A DNA stretch of 33,966 nt from a bacterium (GCA_022711315.1 JAKLFG010000023.1:1-33966), one strand, 5' to 3'. Shown: positions 1 through 9,016, counted from the stretch's first letter. The notes: a model not told the origin generated them from the letters alone. Made by a program: numbers and translations.

Positions 1-2606
1 AAATCGGTGTCACAGGCCCAGTCGCAGTCGGCGGGCAGTTCCCAGCCGCCTTCGGTGGTGTAGTGGATGGTGACATTCGCGATGATGTCGCTGCTGTTCA
101 CCGGATTGCCGTTATCCTCGTCGCACGATACATCCTTCTGATCGATGCAGGCGTCCCCTTCAAAAACATAGTCGATCTCACAGGTCAGGTAGAACATCCG
201 CACCGACCCTATGAGAGAGGTCGAATCGTTCATAAACCCCCCGTATGCATTACCGCGCACCCTCACATAGTAGTTTTGATAGAACGGCAGGGAAAGACCG
301 GCGATCTCCCAACCGCCCGATATCCTATTGCCTATGCCAAGGAAGGTCCAGTTGACCCCATCGGACGATCCTTCAAAAAAGACATGATGCACCTCCGGTC
401 CCGAACCGCTCCTTATCCACTGAACGGTCGTACCGTCTGAAGAGACCGCGATCTCCTGCAGCGCCGCCTCATCAGCGCTCAAGCGGGCTATCCGGTTTCT
501 CGTTTCTCCCCCTATGGAGGCGAAATCGCCACCCGCGACGATCTTACCATCCGCCTGTATCGCAAGAGCATAGACAGAGGAGTCGGCATTCGGGTCGAAC
601 GCGGCATCTAGTGACCCGTCAGAGTTGAGTTGGGCTATGTGGTTTCGGGTCACACCTCCGAGTGTGGTGAAGTTGCCGCCGGCGACGATCTTGCCGTTCG
701 TTCTAATAACTACGGGATAAACCTGTCCATTTGCGCTGAGATTGAAAGCCGTATCTACGGAACCGTCCGCATTGAGACGGGCTATCCGGTTGCGCGCCAC
801 ACCGCCTATGGTTGAAAAGGCACCACCCACGAGTATCTTGCCGTCCGCCTGTACCGCTACTGAACGGACAAAATTGTCTGCGTTTGTGCTAAAAGCCGTA
901 TCCAGGGTGCCGTCCGCATTCACGCGGGCGATGCGGCTTCGCGTCTGTCCGCCGATCGTTGCGAAGGCGCCGCCCACCAGTATCTTTCCATCGGATTGCA
1001 ACGCCAGAGCACTGATATAGTTGTCCGCACCGATATCAAAGGTCGTATCCAACGAGCCATCCGCATTGAGTCGGGCCAGTCGATTCCGTGTGACACCGCC
1101 GATGGTGGTAAAAGAGCCACAGACAACGATCTTACCGTCGGGTTGAACGAGCGCTCCGAACACCGCGTCATTCGCATTCGGATCGAAAACCGTATCCAAT
1201 GACCCGTCAGTATTGAGGCGGGCCAGCCGATTCCGCGTCGTACCTTCGATAGAGGTAAATTCCCCTGCCAAAAGCATGTTACCGTCGGCCTGCAGGGCAA
1301 GCACATAAACCGTGCTGTTCACCGACGGGTCAAAGGTCGCATCGAGCGTTCCATCGGCATTGAGGCGGGCAATATGGTTGCGTGTAGTGCCACCGATGGT
1401 GGTAAATGAACCACCTACGAGTATCTTGCCATCGGCCTGCAGTGCAAGGGCAGAGACCGTATTGTTCGCACCGGGATCCAAGGTCGTCTCGACCGTGCCG
1501 TCGATATTGAGGCGGGCGATACGGTTTCGTGCCTGACCGCCGATGGAGGTGAAGTTACCGCCCGCGAGTATCCCGCCGTCGAGCTGTAGGGCGAGGGTGT
1601 AGACCCAGTAATTCGCGTCGGGGTTGAAGGTCGTATCGGCGGTGCCGTCGGCATTGAGACGGGCGATATAGTTCCGTGTCTGACCGCCGATAGAAGTGAA
1701 GGCGCCGCCTGTGAGTATCTTACCGTCGGGCTGTGGGGCGAAAGCATAGACCCCGCTGTCCGCGTCGGGATCGAAGGTCGTATCGAGCGTTCCATCGGCA
1801 TTGAGGCGGGCTATCCGGTTGCGCGCCTGACCGCCGATGGAGGTGAAGTCGCCACCCACGAGTATCTTACCGTCGGGTTGTAGGGCGATGGCTCTGACCC
1901 AGTTGTTCGCGTTGGGATCGAAGGTCATATCGACTGTGCCGTCGGCATTGAGGCGGGCTATCCGGTTGCGCGCCTGACCGCCGATGGAGGTGAATTCACC
2001 ACCCACGAGTATCTTACCGTCGGGCTGTGGGACAAGGGCATGGACCCAGTTGTTCGCGCCGGGATCGAAGGTCGTATCGGCGGTGCCGTCGGCATTGAGG
2101 CGGGCGATATAGTTCCGCGTCTGACCGCCGATGGAGGTAAAGTAGCCACCCGCGAGTATCTTACCGTCCGGCTGTAGGGCGAGGGCATGGACCCAGTCGT
2201 TCGCGTTGGGATCGAAGGTCGTATCGGCTGTGCCGTCGGTATTGAGGCGGGCGATATAGTTCCGCGTCTTACCGCCAATAGAAGTGAAGGCGCCGCCCGC
2301 GAGTATCTTATCGTCGGGTTGTAGGGCGAGGGCATTGACCCACTTGTCCGCGTTGGGATCGAAGGTCGTATCGACTATGCCATCGACATTGAGACGGGCG
2401 ATATAGTTCCGTGTCTGACCGCCGATAGAAGTGAACCCGCCGCCCGCGAGAATCTTACCGTCGGGCTGTAGGGCGAGGGCTCTGACCCATTCGTTCGCGT
2501 TGGGGTTGAATCCGTCATTCGCGGACGCCGCCTGCGTCATGACCGGCAGGAGCAGAAGCAGGGCGAGGAACGCCACTTTCCCAACCGTTATTGTCTTTTT
2601 TTCCAT
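1..2606 (-). CDS. secreted delta-60 repeat protein (3' end off window)
   Basis: An unbroken frame of 868 codons runs from an ATG with a strong ribosome binding site (GGAGGA) to the left edge, so the C-terminus is missing. Residues 1-29 form a Sec signal peptide ending TQAASA. Residues 30-715 are 14 tandem 49-residue repeats with the core LQPDGKILVGGxFTSIGG and RNxIARLNADGTxDTTFDP, the delta-60 repeat family (TIGR02608), which builds beta-propeller-like extracellular domains. After the repeats come a beta-rich segment (SDGVNWTFLG, then GLSLPFYQNYYVRVRG), as is usual in this family, and a Cys/Asp-rich part at the edge. The protein is probably exported or surface-exposed; its ligand is unknown. 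A sigma70-like promoter lies upstream. The true C-terminus, and whether it carries the GCGC tail of its neighbours, cannot be seen here. Confidence 0.93.
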   Translation of the reverse strand, partial: MEKKTITVGKVAFLALLLLLPVMTQAASANDGFNPNANEWVRALALQPDGKILAGGGFTSIGGQTRNYIARLNVDGIVDTTFDPNADKWVNALALQPDDKILAGGAFTSIGGKTRNYIARLNTDGTADTTFDPNANDWVHALALQPDGKILAGGYFTSIGGQTRNYIARLNADGTADTTFDPGANNWVHALVPQPDGKILVGGEFTSIGGQARNRIARLNADGTVDMTFDPNANNWVRAIALQPDGKILVGGDFTSIGGQARNRIARLNADGTLDTTFDPDADSGVYAFAPQPDGKILTGGAFTSIGGQTRNYIARLNADGTADTTFNPDANYWVYTLALQLDGGILAGGNFTSIGGQARNRIARLNIDGTVETTLDPGANNTVSALALQADGKILVGGSFTTIGGTTRNHIARLNADGTLDATFDPSVNSTVYVLALQADGNMLLAGEFTSIEGTTRNRLARLNTDGSLDTVFDPNANDAVFGALVQPDGKIVVCGSFTTIGGVTRNRLARLNADGSLDTTFDIGADNYISALALQSDGKILVGGAFATIGGQTRSRIARVNADGTLDTAFSTNADNFVRSVAVQADGKILVGGAFSTIGGVARNRIARLNADGSVDTAFNLSANGQVYPVVIRTNGKIVAGGNFTTLGGVTRNHIAQLNSDGSLDAAFDPNADSSVYALAIQADGKIVAGGDFASIGGETRNRIARLSADEAALQEIAVSSDGTTVQWIRSGSGPEVHHVFFEGSSDGVNWTFLGIGNRISGGWEIAGLSLPFYQNYYVRVRGNAYGGFMNDSTSLIGSVRMFYLTCEIDYVFEGDACIDQKDVSCDEDNGNPVNSSDIIANVTIHYTTEGGWELPADCDWACDTD
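462..2519 (-). repeat. 14 tandem 147-bp units encoding delta-60 repeats
   Basis: Fourteen in-frame units of exactly 49 codons follow the signal peptide with no insertions or deletions between units. Units 1-7 (about 1491-2519) resemble each other most closely, with FTSIGGQ/K in every unit. Units 8-14 are more varied (FTTIGG, FATIGG, FASIGG, and one EGTTRN). This suggests recent amplification or gene conversion at the N-terminal end. Confidence 0.93.
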
Positions 2607-2660
2607 CGGGTTTTCCTCCTTGTTAATATCAACAACATCGTCGATATCTGGTCAGGAATA

Positions 2661-2689
2661 AAAATAGCTGTTCAGGAGAAGAAAATCAA
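2661..2689 (-). promoter_or_regulatory. sigma70-type promoter for the delta-60 gene
   Basis: Read on the minus strand, TTGATT (2689-2684) and TATTTT (2666-2661) are separated by 17 bases. They sit about 55 bases upstream of the ATG at 2606. Confidence 0.5.
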
Positions 2690-2704
2690 GAGAACATTAT
2701 GGAT

Positions 2705-3979
2705 TTAGAACGCCAGCGAACAGCCGCACCCATTGTCGGCAGGTTTGTCGGTGTCGGCGCCGGGAATGAAGGCATCTTCGTCGCCGAGCAGTTCGTCGCC
2801 CGCCTCGTCGGGGACCTCGTTATCGGTCACGGCGGGATCGGTGTCAACGATATCCTTATCTGAAGGCGACAGATCTTCCTCGGGCAATTCATCAATATCG
2901 GGCATGGCCGGCTCATCATCCATAGTCATCCACTTTGCGACGAAAGGACTGCTTTTGCCCCCGGCGGTCGAAAATTTACCACCTACTAAAAGATCTCCCT
3001 CTTCGTCAATGGCAAGGGCATAGACACTCCCGTCCACGCCGCTCCCCAACGGATGCCACGCGGCCCCGTCCCACCGGGCAATGCTGGCCGCCTCCATGTC
3101 GGCGGCGGTGGTGAAATGTCCGCCAACATAGAGATCTCCATTCTCATGGACCGCAATGGTATCGACCTCGCCATTCATCGCGCCGCCCAGAACACTCCAT
3201 GCAGTGCCGTCCCAACGCACTACCCGGTTCGCCGCGGGGACGCCATCTATCCCGAAATATCCGGCAGCGTAGAGTATGCCGTCATTGTCGACCATCAACA
3301 TCTTCGGCGCATTATCCAAACCGTTCCCAAGGGTCGTCGCAGTGGTGCCGGTGAGTTTCACGATATGGTTCACCGCGATATTGTTGGCGGCGGTGAAGTA
3401 TCCTGCGGCGTAGAGAGACCCCGGACCCTTGTTCGCAAGGGCGGTCACCTCGCCGTTGAATGAGCCGATGGTCGTCCATGTTGAACCGTTCCAAAGGTTC
3501 ACTTCATAGAACCACTGTCGTCCCTGGTATCCCCCGGTATCGCCGATGGCGGCATATATGTTTCCCTCCTCATTGGAAACAAGAGCCGTAACATTCCCGC
3601 TTTCGACGGCGCTCCATGCGGCGCCGTCCCACCGGGCGAGATCGTCTACCGCGATCCCCCCGGCGTTCTGGAAATAGCCGCTGGCGAACAGCGTTCCGGC
3701 ACCATCCATAGCCAGATGCCACACGACATTGTCGACTCCCGTGCCGAGCGGATACCATGTACCGCTCGAAATATCCAGTCGGGCAATGTTCGATGCCGTG
3801 ACGCCGTTCACCGCCCCAAAGGTGCCGCCGATGTAGAGATCCTCTCCTTTACACACCATGGCGTTCACTGTTTCGTTGCCGAAGGCCCCGTTATTGATCG
3901 ATACCCACCGTTCATCGGATTCAGCGGCGTTCAACAAAGAGCATAGGAACAAGAACAGCAGAAGACATGAGCGGTCCAT
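2705..3979 (-). CDS. secreted propeller-repeat protein with acidic GCGC C-terminal tail
   Basis: A 424-residue exported protein. I chose the ATG at 3979 because GAGGG precedes it and the residues after it are a signal peptide (MDRSCLLLFLFLCSLLNAAES); the longer frame would run into the upstream gene. The body is about seven units of roughly 45 residues with the pattern WDGxAWxxLGxGVDGxVxAL, then GxLYVGGxFTxAxxxxxxxIARWDG. These are kelch-like or Rax2-like propeller blades, distantly reminiscent of the delta-60 repeats next door. After residue about 360 there is a Glu/Asp-rich linker, then the last residues DNGCGCSLAF. There is no lipobox, so the protein is not a classical lipoprotein. It lies 35 bases behind the preceding gene and shares its tail almost exactly, so the two are probably co-transcribed and functionally linked. 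Binding partner unknown. Confidence 0.88.
   Translation of the reverse strand: MDRSCLLLFLFLCSLLNAAESDERWVSINNGAFGNETVNAMVCKGEDLYIGGTFGAVNGVTASNIARLDISSGTWYPLGTGVDNVVWHLAMDGAGTLFASGYFQNAGGIAVDDLARWDGAAWSAVESGNVTALVSNEEGNIYAAIGDTGGYQGRQWFYEVNLWNGSTWTTIGSFNGEVTALANKGPGSLYAAGYFTAANNIAVNHIVKLTGTTATTLGNGLDNAPKMLMVDNDGILYAAGYFGIDGVPAANRVVRWDGTAWSVLGGAMNGEVDTIAVHENGDLYVGGHFTTAADMEAASIARWDGAAWHPLGSGVDGSVYALAIDEEGDLLVGGKFSTAGGKSSPFVAKWMTMDDEPAMPDIDELPEEDLSPSDKDIVDTDPAVTDNEVPDEAGDELLGDEDAFIPGADTDKPADNGCGCSLAF
2714..2824. repeat. 111-bp direct repeat, copy 1 (tail coding)
   Basis: This stretch matches 4024-4134 with only 6 differences in 111 bases by manual alignment. It encodes the shared tail from NEVPDEAGDE to GCGCS. 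Outside it the two genes are unrelated at base level, so the tail behaves as a copied module. Confidence 0.9.
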
Positions 3980-4014
3980 CGGATCCCTCATAGATGAAGA
4001 AAAAGGTGTCCTGT

Positions 4015-5841
4015 CTAGAAAATCAGCGAACAGCCGCACCCGTCGTCGCCCGGTTTGTCGTTGTCGGCGCCGGGAATGAAGGCATCTTCGTCCCCGAGCA
4101 GTTCGTCGCCCGCCTCGTCGGGGACCTCGTTATCCACGACGGTGGTATCGGTGACCGTCGTGTCGGCGACAGCACTATCCTTGTCGGCCGGCGCGGCGTC
4201 ATCCGGGGTCACGGTATCGTCCCCGAGCGGGGTGCCGTCGTCGAGGATGACCGGCGCATCGTCGGTCTCTTCCTCGTCTATCAGGATGTCATCGGTCGCT
4301 ACATCGTCGACGACCTCCTCGTCCGGCTCCTCCTCGTCGACGACCATCTCGTCCACCAAGGTCTCATCGGTGACGGTCTCGTCGGGCAGGATGTCGTCGG
4401 GGACCGGGGTCTCCTCGCGTTCGATGGTGAGGGTGAAGTCGCCGGTGCCGCTGAGTGACTCTACCACGAGCGTCGCGTTGCCGCCGATGAGCGGCGTATA
4501 GGTGAACGAATCGGTGTCGCCGCCGGTGTTGAGACAGGTGGCGTTGGTGAAAATGACGCTACAGATGGGGATGATGGCGATGAAGCCGGTCCAGCCGCCG
4601 TGGCGTTCGATCGATATCGTGTATTCGACCCCGCCGTCCATGTCGACATGAACGACGACATCGCCGAGCGGCGCACTGTTCGTCGGGCAGTTGGTGCCGT
4701 AGGTGGTCAGGTGGCTCGTCCGGCCGACGGTGGTGCTCTCCAGCACATACGGGAAGGTCGATGCGTCGTAGGCATCGGAACAGGAGCCGATGATCTCGGT
4801 GCCGAGGCATTCGCCGTTGGCGCAGGTCTCTTCGTCGGTGTAGTCGTAGAGGTCCTCGCAGGAGATACCGTTGGTCGCGGTGTAGTCCTCGGGAGGGCAG
4901 ATGTCCGAATAACCGTCACATTTTTCGGGGGCATCGCAGGTGCCGGTCGAGGGGCGGCAGATGTCATTCGCCGTCAGGTATTTGTCCTCGGGGCAGGGGC
5001 CGCCCGCGCCATCGCAGTATTCGATGGCATCGCAAAGGTGGCCGATCGCCCGGTCGCGACACGGGGTGGTGTCGAGCTCGAAGTTGTCAAGGCACTGACC
5101 CGCGTCGTTGCAGGTATCGGGCTTGTTGCACACGGTATTGGTATTATCGCCGCACGGGGTGTCCTTGACCTCGAAGTTGTCGAGACATGCGCCGTCGCCG
5201 TCGCAGTAGTTCGGGCCGTCGCAGTCGGTGTCGGTCTGATCGCCGCAGGGGGTGAATTCGGCGGTGGGGCCGTTCACGCAGCCGAAGACAGTATCGCACA
5301 CATCGTTGGTGCATTCGTTATCGTCGTCGCAATCAATGGTCGACCAGTCGTATATGCCGCCGTCCTGCAGTTCACACAGCACCAGATCGCCGTTGTCGCA
5401 GTACTGTTCCCCGGCGACGCAGATATCGGGATCGTTGCATTTCTCTTCCCAATCCCCCGTGACGCATTCCTCGTAGGCGACGCCGTTCCCGTTCTTTCCG
5501 CAATCGGTGCCGAGCAGACGGATGTTGCCATCGGTGCAAGTGAACTTCGCATCAACGCTCTTCACCTCGTTCATCGTCACCGCGCAGGCGCCGGAGCCGG
5601 TGCAGGCGCCGCTCCACTCGACGAAATGGCTCATGAGGTCGGCGGTGGCGGTCAGGGTCAGGGCCGTATTCTCCTCATAGGAAAAAGAACAGGTCTCGCC
5701 GCAGTCGATGCTGAACTGATCGGCCACCGTGCCGTCACCCGAACCGCTCTTGGTGACGGTCATGGTGTAATACGCCGGTTCGGCAAGAAGCAGGCACGGT
5801 ACGAGCGCGACGAGAAAAAGAACAAAAAACACCCTTTTCAT
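4015..5841 (-). CDS. secreted Cys-rich multidomain protein with acidic GCGC tail
   Basis: A 608-residue exported protein. The start at 5841 has GGGAGGA and begins a signal peptide (MKRVFFVLFLVALVPCLLLA). Residues about 24-100 look like a bacterial InlB-type B-repeat (YTMTVTKSGSGDGTV, LTLTATADLMSHFVEWSGAC). Residues about 100-345 are Cys-rich, disintegrin-like segments (CDDDNECTNDVCDTVFGC, TPCGDNTNTVCNKPDTC). Residues about 355-455 resemble a pre-peptidase C-terminal beta domain (VEYTISIERHGGWTGF). A linker of more than 100 Asp/Glu/Thr/Val-rich residues then leads to DDGCGCSLIF. The many paired cysteines suggest oxidative folding outside the cytoplasm. It is the first gene of a likely two-gene unit with the propeller protein. 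No enzymatic motif is visible, so it is probably structural or adhesive. Confidence 0.9.
   Translation of the reverse strand: MKRVFFVLFLVALVPCLLLAEPAYYTMTVTKSGSGDGTVADQFSIDCGETCSFSYEENTALTLTATADLMSHFVEWSGACTGSGACAVTMNEVKSVDAKFTCTDGNIRLLGTDCGKNGNGVAYEECVTGDWEEKCNDPDICVAGEQYCDNGDLVLCELQDGGIYDWSTIDCDDDNECTNDVCDTVFGCVNGPTAEFTPCGDQTDTDCDGPNYCDGDGACLDNFEVKDTPCGDNTNTVCNKPDTCNDAGQCLDNFELDTTPCRDRAIGHLCDAIEYCDGAGGPCPEDKYLTANDICRPSTGTCDAPEKCDGYSDICPPEDYTATNGISCEDLYDYTDEETCANGECLGTEIIGSCSDAYDASTFPYVLESTTVGRTSHLTTYGTNCPTNSAPLGDVVVHVDMDGGVEYTISIERHGGWTGFIAIIPICSVIFTNATCLNTGGDTDSFTYTPLIGGNATLVVESLSGTGDFTLTIEREETPVPDDILPDETVTDETLVDEMVVDEEEPDEEVVDDVATDDILIDEEETDDAPVILDDGTPLGDDTVTPDDAAPADKDSAVADTTVTDTTVVDNEVPDEAGDELLGDEDAFIPGADNDKPGDDGCGCSLIF
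4024..4134. repeat. 111-bp direct repeat, copy 2 (tail coding)
   Basis: Second copy of the tail module at 2714-2824, with 6 mismatches. Both copies lie at the extreme 3' end of their genes, in the same reading frame and orientation. Confidence 0.9.
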
Positions 5842-5887
5842 GAATATCCTCCCTTTCTCTACGGGTAAAAAACATCTTAATGGATCG

Positions 5888-5916
5888 ATGCTAATAAAGA
5901 ACGGATCGGATGTCAA
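5888..5916 (-). promoter_or_regulatory. sigma70-type promoter for the Cys-rich/propeller gene pair
   Basis: On the minus strand, TTGACA (5916-5911) and TAGCAT (5893-5888) are 17 bases apart. The -35 box overlaps the bioF stop codon, so this promoter begins exactly where the upstream operon ends. Confidence 0.65.
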
Positions 5917-7049
5917 TTTATCGCCGATAGGGCTTTAATGAGTGCCGCGATCTCCCCGTCGGTGTGTCCCGCCGAGAGCGAGAGGCGCAGACGGCTCGTC
6001 CCTTCCGGCACGGTCGGCGGTCGGACCGGCAGACCGAGAAGCCCATTTTCGAGCAGGGTTTCATAGCGGGCCATCGTTGCCGGGATATCGCCCAGCACTA
6101 TCGGCACTATCGGTGTCGCGGCGGCCGGAACGACCGCGCGGAGCGCCGCGATGTGGTGTTGAAGCCGTTCGCGGAGTTGTGCTCCCTCTTCCGATCTGAC
6201 CACATCGATGGCGGCGGCGCAGGCGGCGCAGACCATCGGCGGGGTCGCGGTGGTGAAGATGAAACTGCGGGCGCGGTTCACAAGATATTCGATGGTCGCG
6301 CGGTCGCCGGCGACATAGGCCCCCGCCGCGCCGAGTCCTTTCGAAAAGGTCCCCATTTCAAGGAACGCCTTCCCCGAAAGCCCCCGCTCCTCCATCAGGC
6401 CACCGCCCGTTGCGCCGTACACCCCCGATGCGTGCGCCTCGTCGACGATGAGAAGCGTGCCGTACCGTTCGCAGAGCCCGACGATATCTTCCAGCGGCGC
6501 GATGTCGCCGTCCATGCTGAACAGCGTATCGGTGACGACCAGTTTCCGTGCGGCGGTCGACCTTGCAAGGAGTCGTTCGAGGTCGCGTGGGTCGTTGTGG
6601 CGGTAGCGGTGCAGTTTCGCCCGCGAGAGTATCGCGCCGTCAACGATGCTTGCGTGGTCGAGTTTGTCCAGAAAGATATCGGTGTCGCGGTCGGCGAGCG
6701 CCGCGATGATGCCGGTGTTCGTGCCGTAGCCCGATCCGAAATAGAGCGCCGCCTCGCGCTTTTTCCAAGTTGCCGTTTTTTCTTCGAGTTCGCGCGCCCA
6801 CGGCCCGGTGCCGGTGATGAGCCGCGACGCCGACGCGCCGACCGGCCACTTCTCCAAGGCGTCCTGTGCCGCCTTTTTGAGCACCGGATGGTTGTCGAGA
6901 CCGAGGTACGAATTCGACGAGAAATTGACGACGCGATGCCCGCGGAACTCGCCGCGCAGGGCGGAACCAGCGGGTACGAATTCGCGCAGGGTACGCGTCA
7001 GCCCCGCCGCCGCGAGTCCGGCCAGTTCCTTTTCGATGAAGTCGGTCAT
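5913..7049 (-). CDS. bioF: 8-amino-7-oxononanoate synthase
   Basis: PLP-dependent enzyme that condenses pimeloyl-thioester with L-alanine to 8-amino-7-oxononanoate, an early step of biotin ring formation in the cytosol. The 378 residues match the usual family length. Visible landmarks are NFSSNSYLGL (42-51), GSGYGTNTG (106-113), the PLP-contacting DEAHASGVYG (203-212) and the Schiff-base lysine K237 in GTFSKGLGAAG. The related 2-amino-3-ketobutyrate CoA ligase is the main alternative, but the adjacent bioD decides for BioF. Its ATG overlaps the bioD stop as ATGA, so translation is probably coupled. bioA, bioB and bioC are not in the window. Confidence 0.95.
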   Translation of the reverse strand: MTDFIEKELAGLAAAGLTRTLREFVPAGSALRGEFRGHRVVNFSSNSYLGLDNHPVLKKAAQDALEKWPVGASASRLITGTGPWARELEEKTATWKKREAALYFGSGYGTNTGIIAALADRDTDIFLDKLDHASIVDGAILSRAKLHRYRHNDPRDLERLLARSTAARKLVVTDTLFSMDGDIAPLEDIVGLCERYGTLLIVDEAHASGVYGATGGGLMEERGLSGKAFLEMGTFSKGLGAAGAYVAGDRATIEYLVNRARSFIFTTATPPMVCAACAAAIDVVRSEEGAQLRERLQHHIAALRAVVPAAATPIVPIVLGDIPATMARYETLLENGLLGLPVRPPTVPEGTSRLRLSLSAGHTDGEIAALIKALSAIN

Positions 7050-7777
7050 GCGCCGCAGGCCGCGAGGATGGCGGGCCAGTCGAACCGCTCCTGCAGGGCG
7101 TCGGCCGACGAGCCGGTCATCCAGCCGGGCCGTTCGGTGTCAAGCCCGAGGACGCGCGGCAGAACGCCGAGGAGCGGCAGGCCGTTCATCTCGACGAGCA
7201 TCCGGAGGTTCCGTTCAGCCGAAGGATCGCCGGCGTCATAGCCTGACACGACGATACCGGCGATGCTGACGCCGCGTTGCCGCAGGAATTCGACCGTCAG
7301 CCGGGTATGGTTGAGCGTTCCGAGCCCCGGCCGCGCGACGATGAGCGCCTGCTGGCCGAGGTCGGCGATGAGGTCGGCGAAAAGATACCGGTCGGTCAGC
7401 GGCACCGCGGCGCCGCCCGCCCCTTCGGTGATGAGGAGATGCTCTTTCTCGAGTTCCTTTGCCCGCGTCAGGATGGCGGCCGGATCGATGGCGACCCGCT
7501 CTTTTTCGGCGGCGTGATCGGGCGCTATCGGGTCGCGGAAAGCGTAGAGCGACCGCTCCCGGCAGTAGGTGGCGACCGCCTCATCGGGCGCGACGATGCT
7601 GTGCGAGAAGGCGAGATCGGCCGGGAACTCAGCGCCATTCACGGTAATGAAACCCGACTGGACCGGCTTGAAATGGATGGCGGGACAGCCGCGCGAAAGA
7701 AGGCCACGGACCAGAAGCGTGGAAACGAGCGTCTTGCCGACGCCGGTATCGGTGGCGGTGATGAACAGACCCCTCAT
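7046..7777 (-). CDS. bioD: ATP-dependent dethiobiotin synthetase
   Basis: Closes the ureido ring of dethiobiotin from 7,8-diaminononanoate, CO2 and ATP. The 243-residue protein opens with the BioD P-loop TDTGVGKT (9-16, K15), followed by HFKPVQSG, the TEGAGGAAVP motif in the middle and a late VLPR segment. Length is typical. It follows metK by 22 bases with a G-rich ribosome binding site and overlaps bioF by four bases, making a metK-bioD-bioF unit. DAPA aminotransferase (BioA) uses SAM as amino donor in many bacteria, which gives the metK linkage a plausible logic, but bioA itself is not visible. Confidence 0.95.
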   Translation of the reverse strand: MRGLFITATDTGVGKTLVSTLLVRGLLSRGCPAIHFKPVQSGFITVNGAEFPADLAFSHSIVAPDEAVATYCRERSLYAFRDPIAPDHAAEKERVAIDPAAILTRAKELEKEHLLITEGAGGAAVPLTDRYLFADLIADLGQQALIVARPGLGTLNHTRLTVEFLRQRGVSIAGIVVSGYDAGDPSAERNLRMLVEMNGLPLLGVLPRVLGLDTERPGWMTGSSADALQERFDWPAILAACGA

Positions 7778-7799
7778 CCGGCTCCCCCCGCCGGATCGG

Positions 7800-8960
7800 C
7801 TACTGCCCGCAGGCGGCGAGCAGATCTTTCACCCTGTCGGTCTTTTCCCACGGCATGCCGTCGCGGCCGAAATGGCCGTAAGAGGCGGTCTTGCGATAGA
7901 TCGGGCGGAGCAGGTCAAGCGTCGCGATGATCTTCGCGGGGCGCATGTCGAACACCTCGTTGATGGCGTTCTCGATGCGCTGTTCTTCTATCGCGGCGGT
8001 ACCGAAGGTGTTGACGAAAACCGACACCGGCTGGGCGACGCCGATGGCGTAGGCGATCTGGACCTCGCACTGTTTGGCGAGTTTCGCCGCGACGACATTC
8101 TTGGCGATGTAGCGCGCCATGTAGGAGGCGGAGCGGTCGACCTTCGACGGGTCCTTGCCCGAGAAGGCGCCGCCGCCGTGACGGCCCCAACCGCCGTAGG
8201 TGTCGACGATGATCTTACGACCGGTGAGCCCCGCGTCGGCGACCGGGCCGCCGATGACGAACCGACCGGTCGGGTTGATGAGGTATTCGGTCTTCGCGTG
8301 CAGGAGGTTCGCCGGGATGATGGGCTTTATCACCTTCTCGATGACCGCATGACGGATCTCGTCGTGCTTCGCGCTGTCGAGGTGCTGGGTCGAAACGACC
8401 ACCTTGTCGACGGCGACCGGCTTGCGCCCCTCGTAACGGACGCTCACCTGCGATTTGCCGTCGGGGAGGATGAAGGGGACGGTCTTGCTCTTGCGGACCT
8501 CGGCCAGTTTCCAGCAGAGTTGATGGGCGAGGTTTATCGGCGTCGGCATGTAGTCAGCGTTCTCGTCGGTGGCGTAGCCGAACATGAGCCCCTGATCGCC
8601 GGCTCCCTGTTCCTTGTCCTTCCCGGCGTCGACCCCCATCGCGATATCGGGCGACTGCTTGTCGAGGGTTGATATGACCCCGCAGGTGTCTGCGTCAAAG
8701 CCGCATATCTTGGTGTCGATGTAGCCGATCTCGCGGACCGTCTTGCGGACGGTCGCCGGGATGTCGACCCACCCTTCGGTCGTTATCTCACCGCCGACCA
8801 CCACGAGCCCCGTCGTGATGAAGGTCTCGCAGGCGACGCGGGAATGTTTGTCCTGTTCGAGCATCGCGTCGAGCACCGCGTCCGATATCTGGTCGGCTAC
8901 TTTGTCGGGATGACCTTCAGTGACCGATTCTGAAGTGAAGGTGAAAACGCGTTCTTTCAT
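7800..8960 (-). CDS. metK: S-adenosylmethionine synthetase
   Basis: Makes SAM from methionine and ATP in the cytosol. The 386 residues are full length with all signature segments: [19 protein letters not shown] near the N-terminus, [12 protein letters not shown], and the [17 protein letters not shown] loop, with the usual basic and acidic ligands for triphosphate and Mg. The start has a perfect GGAGGA. It heads the bioD-bioF genes. A strong hairpin with a T run ends only about 17 bases upstream of the ATG, and I see no obvious promoter in the 94 bases after rpsI, so expression may depend on read-through from the ribosomal genes (see findings). Confidence 0.98.
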   Translation of the reverse strand: MKERVFTFTSESVTEGHPDKVADQISDAVLDAMLEQDKHSRVACETFITTGLVVVGGEITTEGWVDIPATVRKTVREIGYIDTKICGFDADTCGVISTLDKQSPDIAMGVDAGKDKEQGAGDQGLMFGYATDENADYMPTPINLAHQLCWKLAEVRKSKTVPFILPDGKSQVSVRYEGRKPVAVDKVVVSTQHLDSAKHDEIRHAVIEKVIKPIIPANLLHAKTEYLINPTGRFVIGGPVADAGLTGRKIIVDTYGGWGRHGGGAFSGKDPSKVDRSASYMARYIAKNVVAAKLAKQCEVQIAYAIGVAQPVSVFVNTFGTAAIEEQRIENAINEVFDMRPAKIIATLDLLRPIYRKTASYGHFGRDGMPWEKTDRVKDLLAACGQ

Positions 8961-8977
8961 GGCCGGTTCCTCCTAAG

Positions 8978-9016
8978 AAAAAAATATCCCCCTCGCCGCA
9001 CAAAGGGACGAGGGGG
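8978..9016 (-). terminator. intrinsic terminator after rpsI, abutting the metK RBS
   Basis: On the minus strand an 8-bp perfect stem (CCCCCTCG / CGAGGGGG) with a 13-base loop is followed by AT then seven T. It would stop rplM-rpsI transcription. Unusually, the T run ends right beside the metK GGAGGA, leaving no room for a separate metK promoter downstream of it. Confidence 0.8.

Noticed and set aside
462-2519. Regular 147-bp periodicity considered as a CRISPR array or satellite
   Set aside because: The period is in frame, far longer than CRISPR units, and encodes a known protein repeat family.
4600-5868. A 422-codon open frame opposite the Cys-rich protein gene
   Set aside because: Shadow frame. 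The opposite frame has a signal peptide, ribosome binding site, promoter and paired cysteines.
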